Assembly (NCBI GenBank): GCA_021464245.1
Contig: JADCRB010000067.1
Location: 124,001 to 188,000 of the forward strand
DNA: 64,000 bases
Origin: Carallia brachiata
Lineage: Eukaryota; Streptophyta; Magnoliopsida; Malpighiales; Rhizophoraceae
Direction of reading: 5' to 3'
The stretch's first letter is position 1. Every line of letters starts with the position of its first letter. The position numbers were made by a program, and so were the translations under genes. Shown piece by piece: positions 28,129-39,060 of this stretch. Under the pieces are notes generated by a model. It was not told the origin of the DNA and ran no database searches. It saw only the letters and a list, made by a program, of their open reading frames with translations.

Positions 28129-30712
28129 ATTTTGGGATTGAAGGATTGATATCCATAAAAATTAAATAGTAAAATTAAAATTTTTCTTAAATAAAATGTT
28201 ATAATACTTTTTAACGAGATTTTAACAAGATTGTGAAGTACATTCTATTATTTTAATTTTAAAAAAAATAAAAAGGAAAAGTTACATCTCCTCTCTCTCT
28301 CTCTAGATGGATAATGTATGCATGTGAAGTTTTTGAACAGACGCTCTATAGCTTGAAGTTTGACAAAATACACATATAAGCTGATCCGCAACATAATTAT
28401 TTTCAATTTTCTATTTTCTTCACATTCTTTGACCCGTTTCTAAGTGCAATTTGAAACCCTAACCCTAATCTTTACTGGGTTTCAACCACATTTGGCGATT
28501 CTTTGATTGATTATAATACCATGTTACCCGAAAAACCAATGCAGGAAAATAAAACCCAGAAAAAAAAAAAAAAAGCTATTAGGAGCTTTTATTAAAGATC
28601 CAGATCAGCATGAGCAGAGAAATGACCAGAGACGACAGTGGAAATCAACAGTGGCATATATTGGCTTAAGTCTCAGGCGCTACCCATTAGTACTCCACTG
28701 TTGTGTCTAAGAAAAAGTTGGGTGTAAGAACAGTAAGGAATTTAGCTTGTGAAGAAGGGTGCCATCAAAAAGCTGAAAAACCTTACATGGGAGAGAACAA
28801 CTGCACTTTTGAATCGGATCCAATGAAACCGAAAAACTGTGACTTAAACACACATACTGTTTTAGTCTTTTTTATCATAAATATATTTGTAAATCAATTA
28901 ATAATCAATTAAATATATTAACGCAAATAGTCACTTGATTTTTTTTGTCAAAATATTATACCTTTTATATGGAATTAACCATTCAAAAGGCAAAATAATA
29001 ATAATAATTAAATAAGCCAACTTGCTCCTAAAAATAAAAAATAAAAAATAAGCCAACTTGTTCACGCTACGCACGTAGCATGTGCCTAGGCCCTCTCCTG
29101 ATTTCGATGTAAGATTTCAGCTAAATGCTGGAAAGTTTTTGAACATTTAATGTATGGTCAAAAGTGTGAAAAAGGAATATATCTGACCTCTTATATATAG
29201 GGGAAAAAAAAATTATCACATAAATACCATCAATTTGACACATCGTGAGTTCTGGTTGTATGTATATATCCAAAGACTAACATTGTGTAATCACAATGTG
29301 AGTTAAGGTGTCTAAAATACGAAAAATGTCTTTTAATATTATATTGTTTCATTGTGTGCTAACAGTTAGGATGCATAGATATTCCGTTTTAAAAGAGTAT
29401 ATTGTGTCGAATATATGCGTCTGATATGTTTTGAATATATTAAAAAGTGTCTGACATAAAAAATTTTTTAAAAAATTTAGACACGTCTGTTAGATACAGA
29501 AAGTAAATGTGTTGGATACAATTAAAACACATTTTGAAAAAAAATAAAAATAAAATAATGATGGCCTCACGCTCAAACCTCATGGACAGGCGATCAAGGT
29601 ATGTTTCACGATTAATCGGAAACCATTTGGAGAATTGGTCAAGTATCCAGGAGAGAGCAGAACCATATCTCTCAGATTACAGCCTCTTCTCCTTCTCCCA
29701 CTTTTTTTTCAGAGGCGCTTCCTTCTTTTTTTTTTTTATTTTTTTTTATTTTGGTTCTCATAAGGGGCAAGATTTATTTTATTTTTTCTTTTTAAGTTTT
29801 ATTACTATCTTATATTAGTAATCAGTATACATTTTAAAACCTCAGATATACTAAAAAAAAAATTATAAAATTTATTTTAACAACAAAAAGTAAATTTAAT
29901 TTAAAATTTAAATTATATTTTAAAAAATAATATTTATGTAAATTTATGTGTATATAAACACATGTATATATATATACGCACGTGTCCATTGCGTGTCCAT
30001 ATCTTAATTTTTTCAAGATTGACGTGTACCTGTATCTGTGTTAATCATGTTCGTGTCCGTACCATCTTAGTTAACAGATAGTGAAATAAGATAAAATTAA
30101 ATATGCTGACAAAGTAAATCAAGTGGTCCTTAAGAACGACGCAGAAAGGAAGGTAAGAAAATATACTTGAGTATAAAAGCACGACTAAGCCGTAGACTTA
30201 GGCTGTAGAGAATCCTCTTTAAACCTAATATATATCATTTTATTCTCAATCATAAACAATGACACACAATTCGCAACTCCACATCCACATGCTTGTGAGT
30301 TGCAGTAATTAATAACGTACACAATAAAAAAGTCTGACGCAAAATAGGAAAACCCAGAAAAAAGCTTCAAGCTAGCCCTTAGCCACACGTTGCCTTATTC
30401 ATTATTAAGTCACAAAATAACATGCTAATAGAATACTTAAGGTTTAAGATTTAGCAGTACTATGTATAATTAATTACCAAACCAACCATTACCAAGCAAG
30501 TATATATATAACTTAAATTAAGACGGTTTTCTAGCTAAGGAGCCCCATGTGAGGCTAGTATAGCAATAGCTAAAAATCTCATAATACCATACCAAGAGAG
30601 AGTTTCCTGCAGGTCCTGCCTTGGGAGTGGCCTTGAAAGTTGAATGGTTGAAACCCTACACATTATAGGAGCTGTTTTCTCATCATCAATACTGATCAAT
30701 AATCAATTCACA
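28129..30712. other. Intergenic spacer, with an interstitial telomere-like motif
   Basis: AT-rich DNA. The one notable short site is AAACCCTAACCCTAA at 28454-28468, two plant telomere units or a telobox. Poly(T) and poly(A) runs occur near 29726-29790. Open frames at 28507-28912 and 29507-29818 match no known family. The last 300 bases are probably the 3' UTR of the LOB gene on the minus strand. Confidence 0.45.
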
Positions 30713-31303
30713 TCAAATATTACCATCTCCTCCACTTCCATTTGGGCTGTCATTCCAAGGAAGAGCACCATAAGGAAGAGGCAGGCCAAGAGGAGATTGA
30801 TAGAAATTTCCTTCAATATTGCCCACCATCCTTCTATTGAACTGATCGACCGGCGGCGGCCTTTGGCGATTAGCCATAATGGGTTGATGATGAGTTGGAG
30901 TTACACCAGGTGGTGGAGACAATAGTGCAGTTGTTACAGTTGCAGTTGGAATTTCATTGCAGGCATAGCGAATCAGATCAGCATTGGCTGCATCCAGTTC
31001 CTTCTGCAGCCTTTGAACCTGTCTCTGGAGGAAGGAGATGGCCCCAACACAGCCATAGACAGGGTCCCTTACGCGCGCCTCGGCTTCATAGGCGAGGGAG
31101 TTCACAGCATCCTCTCTCTGGTGAGGGAGAAGCTCATTGAGGAGCTTTGTCACATTGCTTGCCCCAAAGATCTTGTGGACGTTAGCGAATTTTTGTGGCT
31201 CCTCTGGAGGAAAATAAGGCGCAAAAATGCATCCCGGCATGCATTTCCTCCTCAAGAACTTGCAGGCAGCACAGGGAGAATTGTAAGAGCTTGATGAAGC
31301 CAT
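30713..31303 (-). CDS. LOB: LOB-domain transcription factor (class I LBD, LOB type)
   Basis: A plant-specific nuclear DNA-binding regulator of organ boundaries. The 196-residue product is encoded in one exon. Near the N-terminus is the CX2CX6CX3C zinc-binding block (CAACKFLRRKCMPGC). It is followed by the GAS block (FAPYFPPEEPQKFANVHKIF, then GASNVTKLLNELLPHQRED), the DPVYG motif, and a leucine-zipper-like coil (VGAISFLQRQVQRLQKELDA) that marks class I. The tail is Pro/Gly-rich and variable. The domain is almost identical to Arabidopsis LOB. I start at MASSSSYNSP (31303), the usual family start; the frame stays open ten residues further, to 31333. Orthology to LOB rather than a close paralogue is likely but unproven. 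Upstream, at 31386-31405 and beyond, lie CT-rich tracts. Confidence 0.95.
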   Translation of the reverse strand: MASSSSYNSPCAACKFLRRKCMPGCIFAPYFPPEEPQKFANVHKIFGASNVTKLLNELLPHQREDAVNSLAYEAEARVRDPVYGCVGAISFLQRQVQRLQKELDAANADLIRYACNEIPTATVTTALLSPPPGVTPTHHQPIMANRQRPPPVDQFNRRMVGNIEGNFYQSPLGLPLPYGALPWNDSPNGSGGDGNI

Positions 31304-32682
31304 TTTTTTTCTACAAACAAATAGAGTAAACACAAATCTCTTTACTATTTTTCCGTAAGTTTTCTTAAGTTAAAGCTCTATAATTTCTCTCTCTCTTTTT
31401 TTTTCTCTTCCCATTTCAGTTTTCAAGTTGATGCAAAATTCCATATCTTATCTTATAAAAATTTTTATTTTATTTCCTTCGCTTTACCTTGCAGTGTTTT
31501 TTGACTAATTGTGTGTTATTTTCTTGTTGAGTCCATCAAAAAATATTCTCTGCTGGTAAGGGTATATAATTCCTCTCAGTGAATATGAGGTAAGCAATCT
31601 GACTTATCAAAAAAAAAGCTTTAGAAAAATATGAATGAAGCAATCTATAATTATTCCTTTAATTTTCTAAGTTTCATAAATTATTTTAAAAAATCTGAAA
31701 TCGAAACCCAGCTAGGTATTCCTCTCCCTGTAGCACACACACACTCGCACACACAAAACTTTCTGATATTTTTATTATCTACGCATGGGTTCCCACAAAA
31801 ATCTGGAAATTAATTAGACACACTGCACAAAGACTTTTATACACGTACTTGTATGTCTTAGCTTATACTAAATATTAATTTTCTTCCACTTGTCAAAAAA
31901 TAAAAGGCCATTTAATTACTGGATTTTTGTAAATCTGGGTTTTAAATTGCGATTCACCTTTTTTCTGACTTTCTTTCTTCTTGTGTTTTTTTTTTTTGTT
32001 GCCTTACTTTTGTTTTTCATTCATTCCCCATCGTTACTAAAAAATTCTGGAAAACAAATTGATCCTTGCACGTTACCTCACAACCCAACTAGACCTCCTG
32101 CATGTCTCCCATGATATCAGAGTTTGTCTTTTTTTATTTTCCTTTAATTCTCTCTCTCTCTCTCTCTCTCTCTCCAAGTGATGTTCAGACTCCTAAAAAC
32201 GAAAGAATACAGTTGCAAATCTTGAATGAACATTCATTTTCAATTATTCTATCGACCAGCTTTCATTTAAAATTGGTTGAACTTGGGATCTGTACAGTGC
32301 AATTCTGCCATAATTGCCTATCTGTACATGTTATTGTAGATGAACATGGAGAAGCCCTAAATCAGAGGCTTTTAACCAAAGGGTGGTTGAGTAGTGTCCC
32401 TTAGCTAGCCTTTACCTTACCACCCCAAAAACAACAAAACCAGAAGTGAAATTGTTAGCACATAGTAGTGGAGGAATAAAGAAACTGCATATGTTTACCT
32501 GTTTTTGATCTATAGGTTCCTTTGATCAGATGAATAGAAAGTGAAGTACCTTTTTTCCCCCTTTGAGATGCTGTTTCAAGAGCTAGATGTTCTTTGTTTA
32601 CTTTCCAAGGTAATTTGGCCTTAGCTAATAAAAGGATGAGCTTCACAAATTTTTTTTGAGAGATGAGCTCTCATCAGTGAGG
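31304..32682 (-). promoter_or_regulatory. 5' flank of the LOB-type gene with CT/GA tracts
   Basis: Directly upstream of the LOB start the plus strand carries a CT-rich stretch (about 31386-31410) and a pure (CT)n run at 32150-32175. Read from the gene these are GA repeats, the known binding sites of BPC/BBR proteins. No convincing TATA box could be chosen among several AT-rich candidates. The remainder is AT-rich. Confidence 0.4.
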
Positions 32683-32689
32683 AAACCCT

Positions 32690-32722
<33 letters not shown>
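32683..32722. promoter_or_regulatory. Telobox next to (GA)n tract
   Basis: AAACCCTA (32683-32690) is followed within four bases by a (GA)n run at 32694-32722. Teloboxes (bound by TRB and AZF1 factors) and GA repeats (bound by BPC proteins) together are the signature of Arabidopsis Polycomb response elements. The site lies about 1.4 kb upstream of the LOB-type gene. The motifs are seen; the function is inferred. Confidence 0.4.
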
Positions 32723-32724
<2 letters not shown>

Positions 32725-33866
32725 GCAAACTCAGGAAAAAAGGCAATATAGAGTAAGAGGGAGGAAGGCAAAGTGCATTTAGTGGATGGAGAAGGAAATG
32801 GAAGCAAAAAGACAAAGGCAACAAATGGGAGGTCACTATGAAGAATGAATGATGTCCTTGCATTTAATAATATCAGTCATTTATTGTTATTCTTATTCAG
32901 ATTTTTAACATATGAAGTGTAATATATTATGTAAATTTATTTGATTATATTTTTATTTTAACTAGATCTTAAGACAAATTAATTTTACTTATGTTTAAAA
33001 TTAAGTTAATTTAATTCATATTTTAAAAAAGTCAAATTAAAAATCTATATATCAGTAATATCACCGTATGGAGATTTCCCCATTTTTCATTGGATTAAAT
33101 GTTTCTTTCCCATGCACTATGCAAATTGGCTCTACATTTTTATAATATTGAAGGGAGATAATCAAATGACAAACTAAGAATCCTTAGAAAATGGCTCTTT
33201 TTGTTGCAAACATGCTCACTTTAGTAAAGTAACGGGGGCAAGGAAATACAAAAACAAAAGAAAACTAAGGCATTTATGTGGTTGAATAAAGGACGTAATA
33301 AAAAATCATAAGCACGCTGACTTCAGGTATTAATTAATTACCTTGAGGAAAAGAACCCTTTGTGATATTTGACTCCCATATCACATCTATAGCCAATAGA
33401 TTAAAGTTCTCAAAGCATTTTAATGGGATATTTGTGAGAGAAAGAGAGAAATTGAAGTTCTTGATGCATTTTAATAGGGGCTTGAGAGAGAGAGAGAGAG
33501 TTGCAAATTCAGTAAAAAGGGCAATAGAGAGTAAGAGGACGAAGGCAAAGTGCATTTAGTGGATGGAGAAGAAAATGGGAACAAAAGGACAAAGGCAACC
33601 AATGGGAGGTCACTATAGGGAATGAATGATGTCCCTGCATCTAATAATATCAGTATGTGGAGATATCCCCCAATATTTCATTGGATCAAATGTCTCTTTC
33701 CCGTGCACTATGCAAATTGGCTATGCATTTTTCTATTATGCAAGGCAAACAGTTAAATGACAAACTAAAAATCATAAGAAAATAACTCTTTTTGTTGCAA
33801 ACATGCTCACTTTAGTAAAGAAATGGCGGAAAGCAAACACAAAAACAAAAGAATAATAAGGCATAT
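32694..33866 (+). repeat. Direct duplication upstream of the LOB-type gene
   Basis: Copy 1 (32694-32877 plus about 33067-33273) and copy 2 (about 33484-33866) share the same order of sequence: a GA run, TTGCAAA-TCAG, AAAGTGCATTTAGTGGATGG, ATGGGAGGTCACTAT, GAATGAATGATGTCC, ATGCAAATTGGCT and TTGCAAACATGCTCACTTTA. The copies differ by scattered substitutions. Copy 1 carries about 190 extra bases in the middle. Confidence 0.9.
32878..33056. mobile_element. Insertion in copy 1 of the duplication, 8-bp direct repeat
   Basis: ATATCAGT occurs at 32870-32877 and 33049-33056 in copy 1, but once (33647-33654) at the matching place in copy 2. The AT-rich insert has a weak inner inverted repeat (AGATTTTTAA near both ends). 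This fits a small insertion with an 8-bp target duplication, although no clear terminal repeats are seen and the junction after it is not exact. Confidence 0.35.
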
Positions 33867-36268
33867 ATTGACCACCGTAGACCCTTTTTTTGTAAGTTCC
33901 CAAAATGGGTGTGATATAGGTTTAACATTGTCCACATTGTCACCATACACATTTGGAAAAAAGAAAAAGAAAAAGAAAAACCTCAGCACAGAGCCAAGTT
34001 TATGGGATGAAGAGCGAGTTTTCAATTGTTCTCCATCGCTACTGGAGTGACAGTTATTATTGGTCGCTTACCTTTTAATTATAGGAGGTTACATTAGTCA
34101 TAATGATGACAATTAATATGCACTTCTAAGTTTCGCAAGCAACCCACAAGCTTAGAACATTGAGTACTTTGACATTCTACCATATACTCTACTGGAAAAT
34201 TGGTCACCATTTCAATACTTTATTGCTGAAAGCTTAACCAAACTTTTTTTTTTTTCTCTTTTTTCTTATGCTTGGCTGTCCTCGTCTGCTAGGCTCGAAT
34301 GAATTGGTTTGAGTACAGTATTGATTTTTAAATTGGATAATCGCTATAGTTTATTATGTGGAGATACTCTTAAATTTATCAATACTTAATTAATGGGTTC
34401 TCTTTAACGAGGGAAAAAAAATGAGGACATCAATAAAAAAATCTCGTGCTTGACTCACATGTGTAATGACTATTACACATGTTATGAATTTTTCTTGTTA
34501 CCATAAAAAAAAGGCATTTTTTGTATCAAATGATTCAATTGTGTACTATTTTTTTACCAAATAATTTAATTATTTATTTATTCAAATTTGAGAGAGGGTC
34601 ATAGTTGGAAAAGGGGCTTTTCTTTTTTCAATCAGCTTGAACAATTAGCCAAGAGGAGTCCACTTGAAGCATTGGAAAGAGGAGAGAAGGTACACTTAGG
34701 TGGGAGTTAAGGTACACTTAGATGGGAGTTCGAATCTTCATATGTAGTAGTGAGGGACACACTCCTACCACTTGGACTGGATGCCCACCATAAAGAGTGG
34801 GGTGGACTTTTTTTTTTTTTTTTTCGGTCCTAAGGGGATTTTTTTTGGGTCTAATAAGGGGATTGTTTTTTAATGCATATGGTCGGTGGTTAACAGACGT
34901 TCTTAGCCCAAGGCTTTCTGAGCCGTCTGGAGGTCGGAGTCAGGATCATCCCTTCTTGGATGCAGCCAACGACTACAATGGGCCGGTATCTCTAGAATAT
35001 ATATATCATACAATGGGCCCGTGTTGGGACAGCATTACTTATCAATACTTTTTGGTATGGGCCCAAAAAACCCAATGGAGCCCAATGAAGATTAATGGGT
35101 GTTTTAATGAGATTAAATCTTCCTTTTAAGCCCAATGGAGCCTGACCTGGGCCAATATATGCCACAAGATGAATGGGCAATGTCCAGGATGTTGGCTAAT
35201 TAGCGGGTTATACCCTCCTCTTTGACCCAAAATACCAAAAAAAAAAAGAAATGAATGCGCAACGCCGAGGTTAAAGTATTCTACGTTCAGAGGCTTTATT
35301 TTCGTTTATACTGTATTTAGATTAAATTTTTGAGAGAAAAGAAATTGAGAGAGAAAAAAAGGACAGGAGAAGACCATTAGAGGAGAGACTTATTTTTTAT
35401 TCTCTTGTATTTGGATAGAAATAATAAGAGAAAGGAAAATTATAAATTTTTTTGTTTGGAAAAGAGTGAAAAGTGGTGGAAAGGAATATAAAATGTATTA
35501 AAATAACAATTTTATAATTTATAATAAATTTTATTTAAATATTTTGTTTAAGTAAAAATTATAATTTTTAAATTATGTAAGGGATAATTGATTCATTTAA
35601 TAAATTTAGTAGGGAACCAACAACTTTTTTCTCATTTTTGAAAGGATTAGTTTTGGTGGAATAATAAAAATTAAAAGAATTAAAAACTTTTCTCTTTCTT
35701 ATTTTTTAAATATTTCTCAAATATAATAATTTATTTTAATTCTCTCACTTTTCTTTCGGCTATCCCTTTTCTCCCCTCTCAAATATAATGTTAGTGTAAC
35801 TTGATAATTCAGTGAAGCATTCATAACGGTAAATGGTTGTCAGATGGGCTCAAATGGCAAGGGCTTCCAATTAATTAAAGATTTAATTTTTTTTTTCTAG
35901 CTGATAATAACAAGTCACATTTTTGCAATTATTAAATCAAGCTCCCCATATTAATTTTTGGCAAGTGGAATTCAAATATAAAAAGCCCCTCGCCCTTTCC
36001 GTCCACCAATTCCAAAACTCCATTTTAGACATCTTTTCCTATGGAAAAATTCATTGGGTTTATGGTTTGAAAGTCAAAAGTTTTGTCCAAAGTCAAGATG
36101 ATATCCAAGCAGCTTGCAATGGCATCTTTGAGTTTTCGATCGATCCAAACGAAAGACCTTGACCAGAGTGGTTCACCTTGACAATTAAACGCCCTAGTGT
36201 AGAAGTCCTTTCTAACATATTATCTCACATTTCATTCCTCTTAAGAGAATCTATCAGTTTGAGTTCGT
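33867..36268. other. Intergenic spacer and 5' flank of the CC-LRR gene
   Basis: At 34690-34800 a stretch with GGTACACTTAGATGGGAGTT followed by CGAATCTTC resembles a SINE with a Pol III B box; the phrase GGTACACTTAG(G/A)TGGGAGTT is doubled. A block at about 35300-35790 has A/G-rich and C/T-rich ends that hint at an old MITE but was too diverged to delimit. No gene is recognised. The last 300 bases belong to the promoter of the next gene. Confidence 0.4.
35977..35985 (+). promoter_or_regulatory. Candidate TATA box of the CC-LRR gene
   Basis: TATAAAAAG, followed by a C-rich stretch, matches the plant TATA consensus well and lies about 290 bases before the ATG at 36269. This would give a 5' leader of about 250 bases if no intron is present. 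Confidence 0.4.
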
Positions 36269-38368
36269 ATGGCAGAGGCAGCGGTTAAGTTCTTTCTGCA
36301 GAGATTGGATTGTCTGCACCTTCAACAGATTGAGATCCTTACTGGGCTTGAAGATCAAATAGAGAGAATCAGAAGCCAACTGCAGAAGATTGGTGGGTTT
36401 CTTGGGGATGCAGGCAGTACAGAAGGTGATGCTGATTTTCGTTGTTGGAACAACGAAGTTACGGACTTAATTCGTGACTTGGAAGATCATGTTGATGAGT
36501 TCATCATCCAGATGGTTCAGCAGGATGAGTCTGACAGGGAAGCATTGACTGAAAGCTTCCGGAGTTCACTGCAGATTGCAGAATCTCACCTAACTGACAG
36601 AGTCTCCAGAATGGCACAGCTCGACAAATTGATCATTACTGGAAAAGGGGATGGAGTGAAAGAACATAACAAGGAACGATCTTTTGCAGAGGAAGAAGAT
36701 CAGGTAGAAGCCAGCAACTCAGCAGGTAAGGAACATGTAAAAGGCGGCGAGGAAGACAGCAAGGCGCAATCTCATGAAAAGGAAGGGGCAACAGAGCTAT
36801 ATTCAACAACAGATCAGGCATTGGATTCATCTTCTTTTGTTGCATTCAGATCAAGATATGTATGCTTGCCATATTACCTTCAGTCTTGTCTGATTTATTG
36901 CTCCATCTTCCCTGACGATTACTGGATCCCGAAGGGGAAATTGATTAGGCTGTTGGTAGCTGAAGGGCTGGTACAAGAAAAAGCCGGACAATTATTGGAG
37001 GACACGGCAGAAGAAAATATTCATGTACTTGTTAGCCAGGGAATGCTTGAAGTGAAAGACGAACACCCAGGCCATGGAACTAAACTCAGAGTCTCTTCTC
37101 CTTATCGCATGCTGCTCAAAGAAAATTTTACAAACCCTCTTGCCAATTCAGAGTCTAGTTTTTCCCATAAAGCACGTCGCATTGTAACCTCAAACTTGGC
37201 GCAAATCGCACAGAACTTGAACAATCATCGCCCTCGGACTTTATTATCATTTGGAAAACAAGGCATTTCCGAAGATAATTGGCTGAATTTTACCGGGGCA
37301 CAATTTTTACGGGTGCTAGATCTAGAAGATGGTGGTGTCAAGAGCTTACCAGATGAAGTGGGCGACATGATTCACCTGACGTATCTCGGCTTGAAACACA
37401 ATGACTTAGAGGAGCTTCCACCAAGACTTGGTAAGTTACAAGCCCTTCAGACTTTGGATATCAGATGGTGCGGGTATTTAACCGCAATCTCTCCTGAGAT
37501 CCTAAATCTTGTCAGATTAAGGCATCTCAAAATGTTCAAGAACATTGGTGTTAGTGGCATTAAGCTACCAGAGGGAATAGGCAGACTCAGAAACCTGCTG
37601 ACCCTCACTGGTGTACATCCTGGCGATGGGATTGCAGAAGAACTCGGAAAGCTGACTCAGCTTAGAAGACTAGGAGTGATGGATGTTGCCGAAGAAAATG
37701 TCAATGAGCTATATGCCTCAATCATGAAAATGCAGGGTCTCCGTAGCTTATGTCTAGAACCCAAACGCAGTTTTGGTAAGGAACGCCTTGTCCTCGTGGA
37801 TTCATTCTTTCCTCCCCCTCTTCTCCAGAAACTTCGCCTAGAAGGGCGCTTGGATAGGATACCAAACTGGCTTGGCTCAATGGAAAGCCTTACAAAGCTG
37901 AGACTCGGATTTTCTCACCTATCAGAAAGCCCAATGCTGGTTCTTCAGCTGCTACCCAATCTGAAATATCTAACCTTATGGCGTGCTTACGAGGCAAAGC
38001 AGTTTGGGAAAGAATTTTGCAAGGCTGGAGGATTTCCCAAGCTTGAGGTTCTCAGTATTGCTTCTCGCGATCTTGAGGAGTGGACAGAGCTTGAAGAGGG
38101 AGCACTACCGAGCTTACAATACCTCCACTTCCATAATTGCTTACATTTGAGGATGCTCCCAGAAGGTTTGCAGTTTGTCACATCGCTAAAGCAACTTGAT
38201 TTGCTGCCTTTGCTTGATGATCATGTAGAAAGGCTGAAACCTGACGGCGGAGAGGAATATTATAAAATCAGACACATTCCAAACATAAGGTTCTTCCCTA
38301 TGTCTGTACTAAGTCAAATGTCAGACATACGGCCAGGGACATCTGAAGAAGAAATGCACGAAGCTTAG
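36269..38368 (+). CDS. CC-LRR protein derived from an NLR, lacking the NB-ARC core
   Basis: One exon, 699 residues. Residues 1-120 are an Rx-type coiled coil as in CNL immune receptors, with an EDVID-like motif at 71-78 (LEDHVDEF). Residues 121-185 are a charged, Glu/Lys/Ser-rich linker (RSFAEEEDQVEASNS). Residues about 196-235 match the RNBS-D/winged-helix end of NB-ARC (LPYYLQSCLIYCSIFPDDYW, LIRLLVAEGL). Residues about 340-670 are leucine-rich repeats (LRVLDLEDGGVKSLP, LGKLQALQTLDIRWC). The P-loop, kinase-2, RNBS-B and GLPL motifs are absent, and the MHD position reads RVSSPYRML. So the ATP-binding switch is missing although the frame is fully open. It cannot act as a normal nucleotide-driven NLR. 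It may be a helper, decoy or adaptor, or a recent deletion product. RPP13/RPM1-like CNLs are the closest relatives by eye. Confidence 0.88.
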   Translation: MAEAAVKFFLQRLDCLHLQQIEILTGLEDQIERIRSQLQKIGGFLGDAGSTEGDADFRCWNNEVTDLIRDLEDHVDEFIIQMVQQDESDREALTESFRSSLQIAESHLTDRVSRMAQLDKLIITGKGDGVKEHNKERSFAEEEDQVEASNSAGKEHVKGGEEDSKAQSHEKEGATELYSTTDQALDSSSFVAFRSRYVCLPYYLQSCLIYCSIFPDDYWIPKGKLIRLLVAEGLVQEKAGQLLEDTAEENIHVLVSQGMLEVKDEHPGHGTKLRVSSPYRMLLKENFTNPLANSESSFSHKARRIVTSNLAQIAQNLNNHRPRTLLSFGKQGISEDNWLNFTGAQFLRVLDLEDGGVKSLPDEVGDMIHLTYLGLKHNDLEELPPRLGKLQALQTLDIRWCGYLTAISPEILNLVRLRHLKMFKNIGVSGIKLPEGIGRLRNLLTLTGVHPGDGIAEELGKLTQLRRLGVMDVAEENVNELYASIMKMQGLRSLCLEPKRSFGKERLVLVDSFFPPPLLQKLRLEGRLDRIPNWLGSMESLTKLRLGFSHLSESPMLVLQLLPNLKYLTLWRAYEAKQFGKEFCKAGGFPKLEVLSIASRDLEEWTELEEGALPSLQYLHFHNCLHLRMLPEGLQFVTSLKQLDLLPLLDDHVERLKPDGGEEYYKIRHIPNIRFFPMSVLSQMSDIRPGTSEEEMHEA

Positions 38369-39060
38369 TTCAAATGCACAAAGCTTCAATATTGTGAGGT
38401 CTGGGAAATACGATGTATGCAACTTTACCTTTGTTTTTCACACAGAGCCTTACCTAAAAGCACTTTTTTTTGTTTTTTGTTTTTTTCTCAGATATAAATC
38501 ATGCTGTTAAAAAAGGTGTGATATATTCACTCGTGTTCTATGTGTTCTCGACCGCCAGTGTTATTTGTTCACGTATTTTGTTCTCTCTGCTGCATGTTAT
38601 TGTTGTAAATGTTCAGCACATAATATCTTGAGATTGCTGCTGATGGTAAACAACCAAATGAACTGATACAGAATGTCTTACATGGACCCAAAACTTAGTC
38701 TATTCAGACAAATACTGAGCTGCATTATAAGTACTCTAGTTACCACTCTTATTCAGCTCATCCAAACAAGGGACCAGGTATGGACAATGGAAGATATTTG
38801 CTTTATTTGGTATTTTAATTGAAAGCATACCCTGATATATAAAAAATATAAAAACTGAAGATGCAAATCAACAAGATAGCAAGGTCTATTTCCATAAATC
38901 ACCATAAGAAAACTCTTGGGAATAATAGAATGGTTCCTAGCAAAATGCAATTTGCTTTCACAAAGCAATTCCGTTATATTTATCAGATAAAGCACGTTAT
39001 GATCTGGCTGCAGAGTCATTGGAATGCAAATCAAGTGAAGCTTTATGACCAACAGGATAA
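38369..39060. other. 3' flank of the CC-LRR gene
   Basis: Probably 3' UTR for the first 150-200 bases, then unremarkable spacer. An open frame at 38753-39151 on the minus strand matches nothing known. Confidence 0.4.

Noticed and set aside
35300..35790. MITE with A/G-rich and C/T-rich complementary ends
   Set aside because: The complementarity comes mostly from low-complexity purine and pyrimidine runs; no clear ends or target duplication.
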